Shown piece after piece: positions 50,916 through 58,751 of a stretch of DNA of 64,000 nucleotides. Each line of letters opens with the position of its first letter. The stretch's first letter is position 1. Source of the DNA: JAEZJZ01 sp050949055 (GTDB lineage: Bacteria > Bacillota > UBA994 > UBA5500); NCBI GenBank assembly GCA_050949055.1, contig JBMNFA010000007.1:122791-186790 (forward strand), written 5' to 3'. Both the position numbers and the translations under genes were made by a program. The notes under the pieces are model-generated. The model had not been told where the DNA came from. It searched no databases and was given only the letters and a program-made list of their open reading frames with translations.

Positions 50916-52855
50916 ATAAGGAGTACCGCGCCTTGGAACAGCAGTTGGAGACTATGCGCCGCAAGCTGCCGGTAAACCGAAGTTTGGAAAAGAGCTTGCG
51001 CACCCAACTGCGCGCAGCACCCAGGGCTAAGCGGAGTAGCCCCTGGATGGCGTTGATTGCCGTGGCCGCGATGATTGCTTTGCTGATCGGCTCAACTGAT
51101 TTGCTGCAGCTGGGACCCCGTGCGGTACTGGCGGCTGAGCTGCAGATAGTGGAACAGTTCCCCTTCATCGATCTCATTTCCGGCAACTACGGGATACCAG
51201 CTGTCGATGGCGATACACTGTATCTACCGGTTTCGGAACGGGGAATCTACCGCTACGATACCACCGCGGTGATATCTGGGGAGGGGTTGACCAGCATCTT
51301 GGAGCAGCCTGGTGTAAGCTGGGTAGCCATCAATCACGCTGGTGACCAACTGGCTTATACCCTAAGCACCGGGGTCTATCTCTATCATCTGGTCACAGGC
51401 GAGTGCACCACACTGATTGAGGGCGATGATGCGACTGTTTACTATGAGACTCCAATCTGGTCCAGCGACGACCAAAGTCTGATTATGGCCCGGCGAGAAA
51501 TCGAGTGGTTGGAGCACGGCCATCGACTGCGGGAGTTGGCAGTGGTAGAGGTGAGCTTGGCCGACGCCGGTGTGGAGAAGCTCACCGACGGCGGCTACCC
51601 TTCCCTGTCGCCCGACGGCAGCCTGTTGGCGTTTGAGCGGGAAGGGCAGCTGTGGATGCGAGCTTTGCAGAGTCAATCTGTTTGGCCCTTTGTCGGCCTG
51701 AAGGCCGGCCAGGAGAGGCAGCTGGGTGAAGGCAGATTTCCTCGCATCTCTCCAGATGGCAGCTACCTGGTCTATGTGGGTACGGCCGAGACGTCACGCC
51801 AGCTGGAAGACGGCAAGCATGTGGTGGAACAAGTCAGCGATGTCTATGTGGCCAACCTGCAGAATATGCTGGATAGGAAGCAGATCACTGCCAACTATGC
51901 CGACCCATTGATAGATGTAAACGAATGGGTGGCAAAGGCGCAGCCCAAAGAGACGTTGAACCTCACCGGTCACTACGATTACTACAATCCGGTTTGGGGC
52001 AGCGATGCCGAGAGCCTTTATCTCCTGAAAGGCGAGGGTGAAAAGTCGGCCATGCGCCTCTGCAGGGTTTCTCTGGCGCAGGCGGGCCTTACGGCCAGCG
52101 AGGTTGCTGCTAAGTGGTTGGATGCGGTCAGCAACCGCGATGATGACACCGCGCGGCGATTGATGAGCTCACCGACCGAAGTACTGACCACGTCCAACCC
52201 GCATCCCATTGGCTATGACTTGCTTGGCTTGGGCAGCGAGAATGGTAGGCAGTACGTCGATGCCCTGCAATTTGTCGCTTATACCGCTCAGCCTTGGTAT
52301 CAGGTACGCAGCCTGCGCATCTATCTGCAGCCGGCGGGCAAGAGCTTCTTGGTGGAGCAGGTGGAAGAGATAAGCGATGTCCAACTCTATGAGCGCAACG
52401 GCCATCTCTACCGGGAGCAGAAGGGCACGGCAGAGCAGCTGTTGGCCACCGGCGAGATGTTGAACGCTGGTGAAACCCTGGGGGCAGTCAGTTATGATGC
52501 GGAAACGGGAAAGGCCTATCTGGCTATTCATCAGGGCCAGACATGCCGCATCATCAGCTACCATCCTGCGACAAATCAAGTTGCCCCTGTGTTCACCCTG
52601 AGTGGCTGCCTGACCACATCGCTCAGCGTCAGCGGCGAGTTTCTGGCCATCAACTTCGCCCAGCGGCTAGACGGCGAGTATCAGAACCGCGCACTGCTGT
52701 TCAGTCTGAGCGACCAGATGCCGGTGCAGACCATGGGGCGCTCTTCGCAGGCATACTGGGCGGATGAAAAGCTGACCAACTACACCGAACGCGATGGACA
52801 GCTGGTGCGCTGGCAGTACGATCCTGCCACTGCAGCCAGCAGCCTGTGGCCATAA
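50900..52855 (+). CDS. Membrane-anchored beta-propeller protein, probable anti-sigma partner
   Basis: 651 residues. The cytoplasmic N-terminus (~1-48, MSDGLNKEYRALEQQLET) is short and charged. One membrane helix (~49-68, MALIAVAAMIALLIG) follows, then a ~570-residue outer domain with TolB/WD-like blades (GYPSLSPDGSLLAFEREG, RFPRISPDGSYLVYVG). The plan, a cytoplasmic tail plus one helix plus a sensor, is that of anti-sigma factors, and the 16-nt overlap with the ECF gene supports it. The N-terminus is too short for a classical ASD fold with zinc (no HxxxCxxC), so the mode of sigma binding is unclear. It may sense a surface or wall signal. Confidence 0.78.
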   Translation: MSDGLNKEYRALEQQLETMRRKLPVNRSLEKSLRTQLRAAPRAKRSSPWMALIAVAAMIALLIGSTDLLQLGPRAVLAAELQIVEQFPFIDLISGNYGIPAVDGDTLYLPVSERGIYRYDTTAVISGEGLTSILEQPGVSWVAINHAGDQLAYTLSTGVYLYHLVTGECTTLIEGDDATVYYETPIWSSDDQSLIMARREIEWLEHGHRLRELAVVEVSLADAGVEKLTDGGYPSLSPDGSLLAFEREGQLWMRALQSQSVWPFVGLKAGQERQLGEGRFPRISPDGSYLVYVGTAETSRQLEDGKHVVEQVSDVYVANLQNMLDRKQITANYADPLIDVNEWVAKAQPKETLNLTGHYDYYNPVWGSDAESLYLLKGEGEKSAMRLCRVSLAQAGLTASEVAAKWLDAVSNRDDDTARRLMSSPTEVLTTSNPHPIGYDLLGLGSENGRQYVDALQFVAYTAQPWYQVRSLRIYLQPAGKSFLVEQVEEISDVQLYERNGHLYREQKGTAEQLLATGEMLNAGETLGAVSYDAETGKAYLAIHQGQTCRIISYHPATNQVAPVFTLSGCLTTSLSVSGEFLAINFAQRLDGEYQNRALLFSLSDQMPVQTMGRSSQAYWADEKLTNYTERDGQLVRWQYDPATAASSLWP

Positions 52856-52867
52856 CCCGAGAACGAG

Positions 52868-52904
52868 ACAGCGGGGACGGGTCTTCTTGATCCGTCCCCG
52901 CTGT
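52868..52904. repeat. Palindrome with GGGGACGG core after the anti-sigma gene
   Basis: ACAGCGGGGACGG / CCGTCCCCGCTGT with an 11-nt loop containing TTCTT, 13 nt after the stop codon. It probably also terminates transcription (TTCA follows). It shares its core with the other GGGGAC palindromes. Confidence 0.65.
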
Positions 52905-52952
52905 TTCACTGCGAATTGGCAGGGACACACAGCGGTCAAGGGGAATAGGTGA

Positions 52953-53990
52953 ATGATGGATCAAATCAACACGTGGGGGTGTGAGCTGATGCAATGGAAC
53001 TTTCTGTCCTATATGACGCTGGGCGGTCCGTTTCTGGTGGTGCTGCTGGACCTGATCCGCTGCCGGGACATAGCGCGGCCACACAAGTGGCTGGGTCTCT
53101 TGGCCTGCCTGTTTGGTTTGGTCTTGGTACATCCGTTGCTGACCGCCACCGGCGACAATCCCTGGCCCTATATCGCCCTAGTACCAGGGCTGGTCTTGCT
53201 GATCCACTCGGGCAGGATGCGCGGGCTGGGGCAGTTCCTGGCCTTTTGGGGTTGGGTCATGCTCTGTGCATCGCTAATCCTCCATCTGTCCGACAACTTC
53301 AACATCGGGGAAATCGCGGCAATACCCTTGAACATAGGTTTCTTTCTGATTCCCCCGCTGCTGATTTGGCATCTTTGGTTGGTGCTGCCACTGGCTTACG
53401 ACGCCTTGCGGGGAGGCAATTGGTCACCTGATACGGTGCCCTTGGTCGCCCGCTATCGGATCTTGGCGTTGATTGCCGTGGTCTCACTGTTGGCTAATAT
53501 CTGGCTCTATTGGCAGTGGGGGGACTATCGGGCGATGGCTCGCCAACAGGCGGGCAATGCCTTGTATAGCATGCATTCACAGTTGAAGTACGTCGATCAC
53601 TATTTGACCTATCGGGACCAGGAGGGGTTTTCCGATTGGGAGGTCTGGTATACGGAGCACGTACAACGCTATGCCAAAGCTGCCTATGACGTTGCTCACG
53701 CGGTGCAGCGTAAGAGTGGGGTCTCTGACGGCAGTCCGCTCTACTTCTTTGCCTATACAGTGCCCCATGGACTGACCGTAGCACTGGAGCGGGAGGCTGA
53801 GCTATCCGACGCCGGTGCGGCCGAGATCAAGGCTGTTCTCGCCGCCTCTATTGCTGCCCTGGAGGGAGCAATCAATTCCCGAAACCCCTTGGCAGCCGAC
53901 ACTTATCAGGATGCCTTTGATCAAGTCCTTGACCAATTGGAAAGTATGGAGGACCTGGCCATTTTCCAGGTGCCTTCGCGGCAGCGGTAA
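52953..53990 (+). CDS. Membrane protein with six helices and a C-terminal soluble domain
   Basis: 345 residues. Five or six predicted helices fill ~15-190, and a ~150-residue hydrophilic helical tail (from NIWLYWQWGDYRAMARQQ) follows. No family recognised. ATG 52953 or ATG 52989 (behind GGGGGTGTGAGCTG) could be the start. The gene lies just after the sigma/anti-sigma pair but past a palindrome, so it may belong to that regulon or be separate. It is followed by ~100 bp of unremarkable sequence up to the insertion element. Confidence 0.65.
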   Translation: MMDQINTWGCELMQWNFLSYMTLGGPFLVVLLDLIRCRDIARPHKWLGLLACLFGLVLVHPLLTATGDNPWPYIALVPGLVLLIHSGRMRGLGQFLAFWGWVMLCASLILHLSDNFNIGEIAAIPLNIGFFLIPPLLIWHLWLVLPLAYDALRGGNWSPDTVPLVARYRILALIAVVSLLANIWLYWQWGDYRAMARQQAGNALYSMHSQLKYVDHYLTYRDQEGFSDWEVWYTEHVQRYAKAAYDVAHAVQRKSGVSDGSPLYFFAYTVPHGLTVALEREAELSDAGAAEIKAVLAASIAALEGAINSRNPLAADTYQDAFDQVLDQLESMEDLAIFQVPSRQR

Positions 53991-54075
53991 ACGGGAGCAG
54001 CTCGCGAGATTAAGAGGATGTGTTAGTAGGTACGGCGAGGCGGTGTGCCGGCCTTGCAGAAGTCTAAGATTCTGC

Positions 54076-54092
54076 TATTAGGAATATGCTAT
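54076..54092 (+). repeat. Left copy of the insertion-sequence target duplication
   Basis: TATTAGGAATATGCTAT, repeated exactly at 55761-55777. The last T may belong to the element end, making the duplication 16 bp. Confidence 0.9.
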
Positions 54093-54118
54093 GTCAATGG
54101 ACAGGGAAAATGTCACCC
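54092..54118 (+). repeat. Left terminal inverted repeat of the insertion sequence
   Basis: Begins TGTCAATGGACAGGG and continues to TGTCACCC; it pairs with 55734-55760. A second motif copy lies at 54134-54153. Confidence 0.85.
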
Positions 54119-54336
54119 CAAATCGCGTTATACGGGACAGGGAAAATGTCACCTTCGAGGTTAGAATACGCCCTTGACTCCCTGTGCTTCTTGTTAAGTG
54201 CGAGGGGCGATGGCAGGGAGGACGAAGGCAAGAATCCTTCGCTCGCCCCTCGGTACGTCATTTTAGCACAGGGGTCAAGGGACTTAGCTGGATGATGGCT
54301 TAGGGCTCCGACAGGGAGGACTGGGTGACCTAAGCG

Positions 54337-55707
54337 TTAGTCGTTGTCCCTGAATGCTGAATCACCCAAGGCAGCGCTCAGCCAAGGTCGTTCGTCAAAG
54401 TATTTTTCGGTCTTGGAGCGCCTGCGCTTAATCGGCTTGGGCTGTTGTTTCTTCCATGGGTGATCAGCAGGCTGGGTTCGCGGCTGTGCAGGTGTTGCCG
54501 GTTTCTCTTTTGGTGGCTCTACTCTCTTCTCTGGCTTTGGTATGGCCTTTAGTGCGTATACCACGTCACAGTATACGGCACTAACGGTTCCGTCTAGAGC
54601 TGTAAGTACCTGCACGGTGGCTTTCTGCCTTAAGGGGATAACTTGTCCCCGCGAATCGAGTAGTTGAAATAACTGACCGCCATAGGAAATGGTTGAACCA
54701 GCAGATGCTTTACGCGGATGACGGATAGACAGGATTCTGCGAATGTTCTCTTGGCTGGGTGCAGGTAAAAAGACAGACCCATCCTCGGGTGCCTTTACGG
54801 CGAACTGCTTGTTGAATCTAGCAATGAATCCCGGTAGAAAAGCATTGGCCTCTTCCATGGTTGAGATCTTGGCTATCCGGAGCTCAGTAATCAGGCGAGC
54901 TTGTAGGGTCCCCCAAAGGCGTTCAATTCTCCCTTTAGCTTGCGGTGACCGTGCAGGAATGTGTTGGATTCCAAGGTCCGCGAGAGCATTACCGAACTGA
55001 GTTAAGGCTACGGTCTTTCCAGCCAATTGGTCCTCGATACTGAGCTTATCTTTTTTCGGGGAGAAGAAGATCGAGTGGCGATCAGAATAAAGGCCATCTG
55101 GAATCCCGTAGTCATTAAGCACTTGCTCAAGCATTAAATGGTATCCTCGCAAGTCTTCAGTAGGTCTAAAGACTAGTGCTAAAACAGTGCTTGTAGCATC
55201 ATCGATGCCCCCATGCAGAGCCAGCGTAGGCCCTCGTCCCTCGAGCCAATCATGGGTACTGGCATCGCACTGCGCCAGCATGCCCATGCGTGCTTTGCGG
55301 TCACGAGTACGACGTTTGTGCGGCTGTTTCTTAGCAAAGCGCAATTGCACTTGCGCTTTGCGTAGGATTCTAGCAACGCTCTTGGCACTTATCTCGATAT
55401 AGTTGTGTTCGGCCAAAAGCTCACTCATGTGCTGGCAGCTAGTATCCCTGTAGTCTCCTGTTGCCATTTCAACAACCAGACGCCTAACGTCAGTAGGAAT
55501 AGCGTTAGCGGGCTTCCGTCCACGATTACCGTGTGCGAGAAAACCTGGTCCCTGATTCTGAACCCCTTTCTTCAACCGTTTCACTTGTCGTTCACTTAGT
55601 CCAAGCACTTGTGCTGCGTCAGCAATGGTACGTCTTCCGCTAAGGGTGTCTTGAATGGCACGAAGGCGATTTGCTTCTTTCATGTTTAAATATTGCTCTC
55701 CCATCAT
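54337..55707 (-). CDS. DDE transposase (integrase core, IS1202/ISNCY type)
   Basis: 456 residues. An N-terminal helix-turn-helix is present (TIADAAQVLGLSERQVKRLK). The rve-type catalytic core has D148 (QCDASTHDWLEGRG), D209 (YSDRHSIFF) and E262 (KGRIERLWGTLQ), the DDE triad. The long basic C-terminus (KKQQPKPIKRRRSKTEK) likely binds DNA. The first ATG is at 55707, directly beside the inner end repeat, which may therefore double as an operator; ATG at residue 9 with GGGAGAG upstream is an alternative start. No frameshift or stop is seen, so it should be functional. Confidence 0.92.
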   Translation of the reverse strand: MMGEQYLNMKEANRLRAIQDTLSGRRTIADAAQVLGLSERQVKRLKKGVQNQGPGFLAHGNRGRKPANAIPTDVRRLVVEMATGDYRDTSCQHMSELLAEHNYIEISAKSVARILRKAQVQLRFAKKQPHKRRTRDRKARMGMLAQCDASTHDWLEGRGPTLALHGGIDDATSTVLALVFRPTEDLRGYHLMLEQVLNDYGIPDGLYSDRHSIFFSPKKDKLSIEDQLAGKTVALTQFGNALADLGIQHIPARSPQAKGRIERLWGTLQARLITELRIAKISTMEEANAFLPGFIARFNKQFAVKAPEDGSVFLPAPSQENIRRILSIRHPRKASAGSTISYGGQLFQLLDSRGQVIPLRQKATVQVLTALDGTVSAVYCDVVYALKAIPKPEKRVEPPKEKPATPAQPRTQPADHPWKKQQPKPIKRRRSKTEKYFDERPWLSAALGDSAFRDND

Positions 55708-55733
55708 AGGGACATTATCGCTGTCCCGTTACA

Positions 55734-55760
55734 GGGTGACAATATCGCTGTCCGACGACA
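55734..55760 (-). repeat. Right terminal inverted repeat of the insertion sequence
   Basis: Reverse complement begins TGTCGTCGGACAGCG; six mismatches against the left end. The inner copy lies at 55709-55727, immediately upstream of the transposase start codon. Confidence 0.85.
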
Positions 55761-55777
55761 TATTAGGAATATGCTAT
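55761..55777 (+). repeat. Right copy of the insertion-sequence target duplication
   Basis: TATTAGGAATATGCTAT, identical to 54076-54092. It ends at the first T of the -35 box of the met promoter (55777). Confidence 0.9.
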
Positions 55778-55805
55778 TGCATAGAATTCAGTCTGGCTGT
55801 ATAAT
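55777..55805 (+). promoter_or_regulatory. Promoter of the metNIQ operon (TTGCAT-17-TATAAT)
   Basis: TTGCAT (55777-55782), 17-bp spacer, TATAAT (55800-55805), leading into the SAM-I riboswitch ~47 bp downstream. The insertion sequence ends 16 bp before the -35 box, so the core promoter survives but any upstream activator site was displaced. Confidence 0.8.
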
Positions 55806-55851
55806 ACAGAGCAATAGTCAGCGGCCGATGACTAGAAAAATTGCATAAATA

Positions 55852-55955
55852 CTCTTATCCAGAGCAGGTGGAGGGACTGGCCCGATGAAACCTCGGCAAC
55901 CGGCAGTGATGCACGGTGCCAATTCCAGCAGATTGAATTCTGGAAGATGAGAGGG
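55852..55955 (+). promoter_or_regulatory. SAM-I (S-box) riboswitch
   Basis: The conserved core elements occur in order: CTCTTATCCAGAGCAGGTGG, then AGGGACTGGCCCGATGAAAC with CTCGGCAACC, a variable P3 stem, GGTGCCAATTCCAGCAGA and GGAAGATGAGAG, which closes P1. SAM binding stabilises the aptamer and promotes termination at the hairpin just downstream. The methionine ABC importer that follows is a classic S-box target. Confidence 0.97.
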
Positions 55956-55964
55956 AACCGAGTA

Positions 55965-56000
55965 GCCATGCTCCACGAGTTTCCTCGTGGGGCTTTTGTT
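55965..56000 (+). terminator. SAM riboswitch terminator hairpin
   Basis: CCACGAG-TTTC-CTCGTGG (55973-55990) with AGCC/GGCT extending the stem, then CTTTTGTTTTG. It ends 8 nt before the metN Shine-Dalgarno sequence, fitting transcription attenuation when SAM is plentiful. Confidence 0.92.
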
Positions 56001-56022
56001 TTGCCCAAAGGAGGTGACCCAT

Positions 56023-57060
56023 TTGATCCGCATTCAGGGATTGCGCAAAGACTTTGTCACTGGGGGGCAGGTGGTCACTGCTTTGAACGACGTTACCCTG
56101 CATGTGCCACCCGCCTCCATCTTCGGAGTGGTCGGCCTCAGTGGGGCGGGGAAGAGCACCCTGGTCCGCTGCCTGGCTGCCCTGGAGAGCCCAACGCGGG
56201 GTCGCATTTGGTTGGATGGCGAAGAGCTTACCCAGCGCAGCGCCGCTGAGTTGCGCCGTTTGCGGCAACGCATCGGCATGGTCTTTCAACATTTCCATCT
56301 GCTCCTCAGCCGCACGGCCGCCGAGAACATCGCCTTGCCTCTGGAGCTTCGGCGTTGGCCTAGCCATCGCATCCGGCAGCGGGTGGTTGAGTTGCTACAG
56401 TTGGTGGGTTTGAGTGACAAGGCCGACGCCTACCCGGCGGCGCTGTCTGGCGGTCAGCGACAACGGGTGGGCATCGCCCGGGCCATCGCCGCCAATCCGT
56501 CGGTTCTGCTCTGCGACGAAGCCACCTCCGCCTTGGATCCCGAGACTACTCAAACGATCACTCAGCTGCTGCAATCGATTCAGCGGCAGACTCAGATCAC
56601 CATAGTTATGGTTACCCATGAACTGGGCGTGGTGCAGGACGTATGTTCGCATGTGGCTGTGATGGAGTCGGGGATGGTGGCCGAGGTGGGGAGAGTCGAG
56701 CAGGTCTTGTTGGCACCGAAGTCTGTCGCTGCCAAGCGCCTGATCAGCAGCATTTGGCCCCTTGACCCTCCGGCCCATCTGCTCAGTCATCTGTCGGGCG
56801 GCCCTCAGGGCGTAAGCAGCCTGCTTCGCCTCACTTTTTCTGGGCAGGTCGCAATGGAACCGGTGATCTCGCGGTTGGTGAGGATGCACGACCTCTCGGT
56901 GAACATCTTGCACGGCGGCATCGGGCAGGTGGGCAGCAAGCCCTTCGGTCAGTTGCTGGTGCAGCTGGAATGCTCCCCTGCCATGCGGCGGCAGGCGATC
57001 GCATATTTGGTCAGTCAACAAGTAGGGGTAGAGGAGGTGCATGCCGATGGAGGCCATTAA
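56023..57060 (+). CDS. metN: Methionine ABC transporter ATPase MetN
   Basis: About 345 residues. Walker A GLSGAGKST (~39-47), signature LSGGQRQRVGIARAI (~140) and Walker B VLLCDEATSALD (~160). The C-terminal ~80 residues form the NIL/ACT-like domain (VAMEPVISRLVRMHDLSVNIL) that binds methionine and shuts the pump off (transinhibition). The start is TTG 56023 after AAGGAGGTGACCCAT; a longer GTG frame at 55987 starts inside the terminator and is rejected. metI overlaps by 20 nt. Part of a SAM-riboswitch-controlled metNIQ operon. Confidence 0.95.
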   Translation: MIRIQGLRKDFVTGGQVVTALNDVTLHVPPASIFGVVGLSGAGKSTLVRCLAALESPTRGRIWLDGEELTQRSAAELRRLRQRIGMVFQHFHLLLSRTAAENIALPLELRRWPSHRIRQRVVELLQLVGLSDKADAYPAALSGGQRQRVGIARAIAANPSVLLCDEATSALDPETTQTITQLLQSIQRQTQITIVMVTHELGVVQDVCSHVAVMESGMVAEVGRVEQVLLAPKSVAAKRLISSIWPLDPPAHLLSHLSGGPQGVSSLLRLTFSGQVAMEPVISRLVRMHDLSVNILHGGIGQVGSKPFGQLLVQLECSPAMRRQAIAYLVSQQVGVEEVHADGGH

Positions 57061-57706
57061 TGCCACACTCAGGCTGATTGTACCTGCCTTAATGGAGACG
57101 TTGTACATGGCTGGCGCTTCCACCATCTTGGCATACCTGCTGGGATTTCCTTTTGGGGTGCTGCTGGTGATCACTGCTCCCGGGCACATTGCCCCCAGGC
57201 GCAGGCTGAACCGCCTACTGGGCGCCTGCATCAACGCCTTGCGCTCGGCACCCTTTATCATCCTGATGGTGGCTATGATCCCGATTACCGTTCGCATAGT
57301 AGGCACTTCCATCGGCACTACCGCAGCCATCGTGCCCCTGGTAGCGGCGGCTACGCCCTTTGTGGCCAGGATGGTGGAGACTTCGTTGACCGAGGTTCCC
57401 TTCGGGACTGTGGAGGCAGCCCTGGTTATGGGTGCCACTCCGTGGCAAATCGTCTGGAAGGTGCTGCTGCCGGAAGCTAAGCCCAGCATCATCTTGGGGG
57501 CGGCCGTTTCTAGCATCAGCATCATCGGCTATACCGCCATGGCCGGGGCTATCGGCGGCGGGGGTTTAGGCGATCTGGCCATCCAATATGGATACAATCG
57601 CTTCCGTACCGACATTATGTTGGCCACTTTGCTGCTGCTGATCGCAGTGGTGCAGCTAGTGCAGCAGGTCGGGCAGCTCTTTGCCCGACGCATAGACCGA
57701 CGTTAG
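57041..57706 (+). CDS. metI: Methionine ABC transporter permease MetI
   Basis: 221 residues with five helices, typical of MetI. The EAA-type coupling segment EAALVMGATPWQIVWKVLLPEA (~125-146) is clear, as is GYTAMAGAIGGGGLGDLA (~165-182) near the C-terminal end of the pore. ATG 57041 follows AGAGGAGGTGC inside the metN 3' end, so the genes are coupled. It forms the pore with two copies per transporter. Confidence 0.95.
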   Translation: MPMEAINATLRLIVPALMETLYMAGASTILAYLLGFPFGVLLVITAPGHIAPRRRLNRLLGACINALRSAPFIILMVAMIPITVRIVGTSIGTTAAIVPLVAAATPFVARMVETSLTEVPFGTVEAALVMGATPWQIVWKVLLPEAKPSIILGAAVSSISIIGYTAMAGAIGGGGLGDLAIQYGYNRFRTDIMLATLLLLIAVVQLVQQVGQLFARRIDRR

Positions 57707-57716
57707 TAGAAGCCGG

Positions 57717-57764
57717 GTATCATCCTGAACGCAGCCAGCTTCCTTGCCGCGCTCGCGATGATAC
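57717..57764. repeat. GTATCATCCTGAACGC-type inverted repeat between metI and metQ
   Basis: Ends GTATCATC and GATGATAC pair, with GCGCTCG matching the GTCATTCTGAGCG family seen near 9068, 39783 and 60068. The element lies inside the met operon without breaking it and might adjust the metI/metQ ratio. Confidence 0.55.
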
Positions 57765-57795
57765 GATCTGGATAAAAAAGGAGGAAAATGAATTG

Positions 57796-58623
57796 ATGAG
57801 ACGGATCCGCATCATTGTCCTGTTGTTGATGGTTGTCTTCGCGACTGTTCTGGCCGGTTGTAGTCAGCCGCAGGAGCAAGATCCAAACCCGGAGCAGCAG
57901 AAGCTAAGGCTGAAGGTGGGGGCAACGGCGGTGCCCCATGCCGAGATACTGGAATTTGTGCAACCAGTGTTGGAGGAGCAAGGAATCGTTCTGGAGATCG
58001 TTGTCTTCAACGACTATGTGCAGCCCAACTTAGCTTTGTCCCAGGGGCAGCTGGATGCAAACTTCTTTCAGCACATCCCTTATTTGGAAGCGTTCAAGAG
58101 CGATCATAAGCTGGATCTGACAGCGGTGGGGAAAGTGCATATCGAGCCGATGGGGATCTACTCGAGCAAGATCACCGACATCTCTCAGCTGCCAGTTGGC
58201 GCTCAGATTGCCATACCCAATGACGTCTCCCAAGTAGGGCGCGCCTTGGCCCTACTGGCAAAGCACCAGCTGATTCAACTGAAGGAAGGTGTGGGTGTGA
58301 TGGGCACGGTGGAAGACGTCGTACAGAACCCGCTGCAACTTAAAATCACACTGCTGGATGCAGCCACTCTGCCGCGGGTGTTGAATGACCCCCAAGTCAA
58401 CGCCGCCGTGATCAACGGCAACTTCGCCCTGGAGGCTGACTTGAATCCGGTGGAGGATGCAATCTTACTGGAGGATGGCGACTCACCCTACGCCAATGTG
58501 TTGGTGGTGAAGACCGGGCGGGAGAGTGAAGAGGTAGTGCAGGCACTGATGGAGGCGCTGCAGAGCGAGGCCGTGAAGCAGTTCATTCAGGAGCGTTATC
58601 AAGGAGCGGTGCTTCCGGTCTAG
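57796..58623 (+). CDS. metQ: Methionine-binding lipoprotein MetQ
   Basis: About 275 residues. The signal peptide ends in the lipobox VLAGC (~19-23), so the protein is lipid-anchored outside the membrane. The NlpA/MetQ-type fold is shown by LRLKVGATAVPHAEIL, FNDYVQPNLALSQGQLDANFFQHIPYL (cut here) and AAVINGNFALEADLNP. It delivers D- or L-methionine to MetNI. ATG 57796 follows AAAGGAGGAAAATGAATTG; a TTG one codon upstream is possible. Last gene of the S-box operon, with a hairpin after it. Confidence 0.95.
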   Translation: MRRIRIIVLLLMVVFATVLAGCSQPQEQDPNPEQQKLRLKVGATAVPHAEILEFVQPVLEEQGIVLEIVVFNDYVQPNLALSQGQLDANFFQHIPYLEAFKSDHKLDLTAVGKVHIEPMGIYSSKITDISQLPVGAQIAIPNDVSQVGRALALLAKHQLIQLKEGVGVMGTVEDVVQNPLQLKITLLDAATLPRVLNDPQVNAAVINGNFALEADLNPVEDAILLEDGDSPYANVLVVKTGRESEEVVQALMEALQSEAVKQFIQERYQGAVLPV

Positions 58624-58627
58624 TACA

Positions 58628-58680
58628 GAAGCAGGGATGAAACACTGGGTACTGACCCAGCTGTTTCATCCCTTCGCTTC
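58628..58680 (+). terminator. Hairpin after metQ
   Basis: GAAGC-x-GGGATGAAACA pairs with TGTTTCATCCC-xx-GCTTC, with an inner CTGGGT/ACCCAG stem. Strong structure but no U-tract, so termination is likely though not certain. Confidence 0.65.
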
Positions 58681-58697
58681 TCCTGCTCGCCGGACAC

Positions 58698-58737
58698 AAA
58701 AACGCAACAAATGGGTGTTGCCCACTTGTTGCGTTTA
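58698..58737 (-). terminator. Terminator of the DUF401 gene
   Basis: AACGCAACAA / TTGTTGCGTT stem with inner TGGG/CCCA pairing. On the minus strand it is followed by TTTTTGTG. Confidence 0.82.
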
Positions 58738-58751
58738 GACGATGACCCAGT

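Larger units (their letters stand above)
54092..55760 (-). mobile_element. Insertion sequence of the IS1202/ISNCY kind, intact
   Basis: A 1669-bp element with imperfect 27-bp terminal inverted repeats (54092-54118 and 55734-55760; both begin TGTC and contain GGACAG-x-GA-x-A-x-TGTCACCC, 21 of 27 matching). It is flanked by 16-17 bp direct repeats. Each end has a second, internal copy of the GGGACAG...TGTC motif (54134-54153 and 55709-55727). It carries one DDE transposase gene on the minus strand and a 240-bp tail with a hairpin (54201-54252). Long target duplications of this size are reported for part of the IS1202 group (from memory). Both ends, duplications and gene are complete. Confidence 0.9.
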
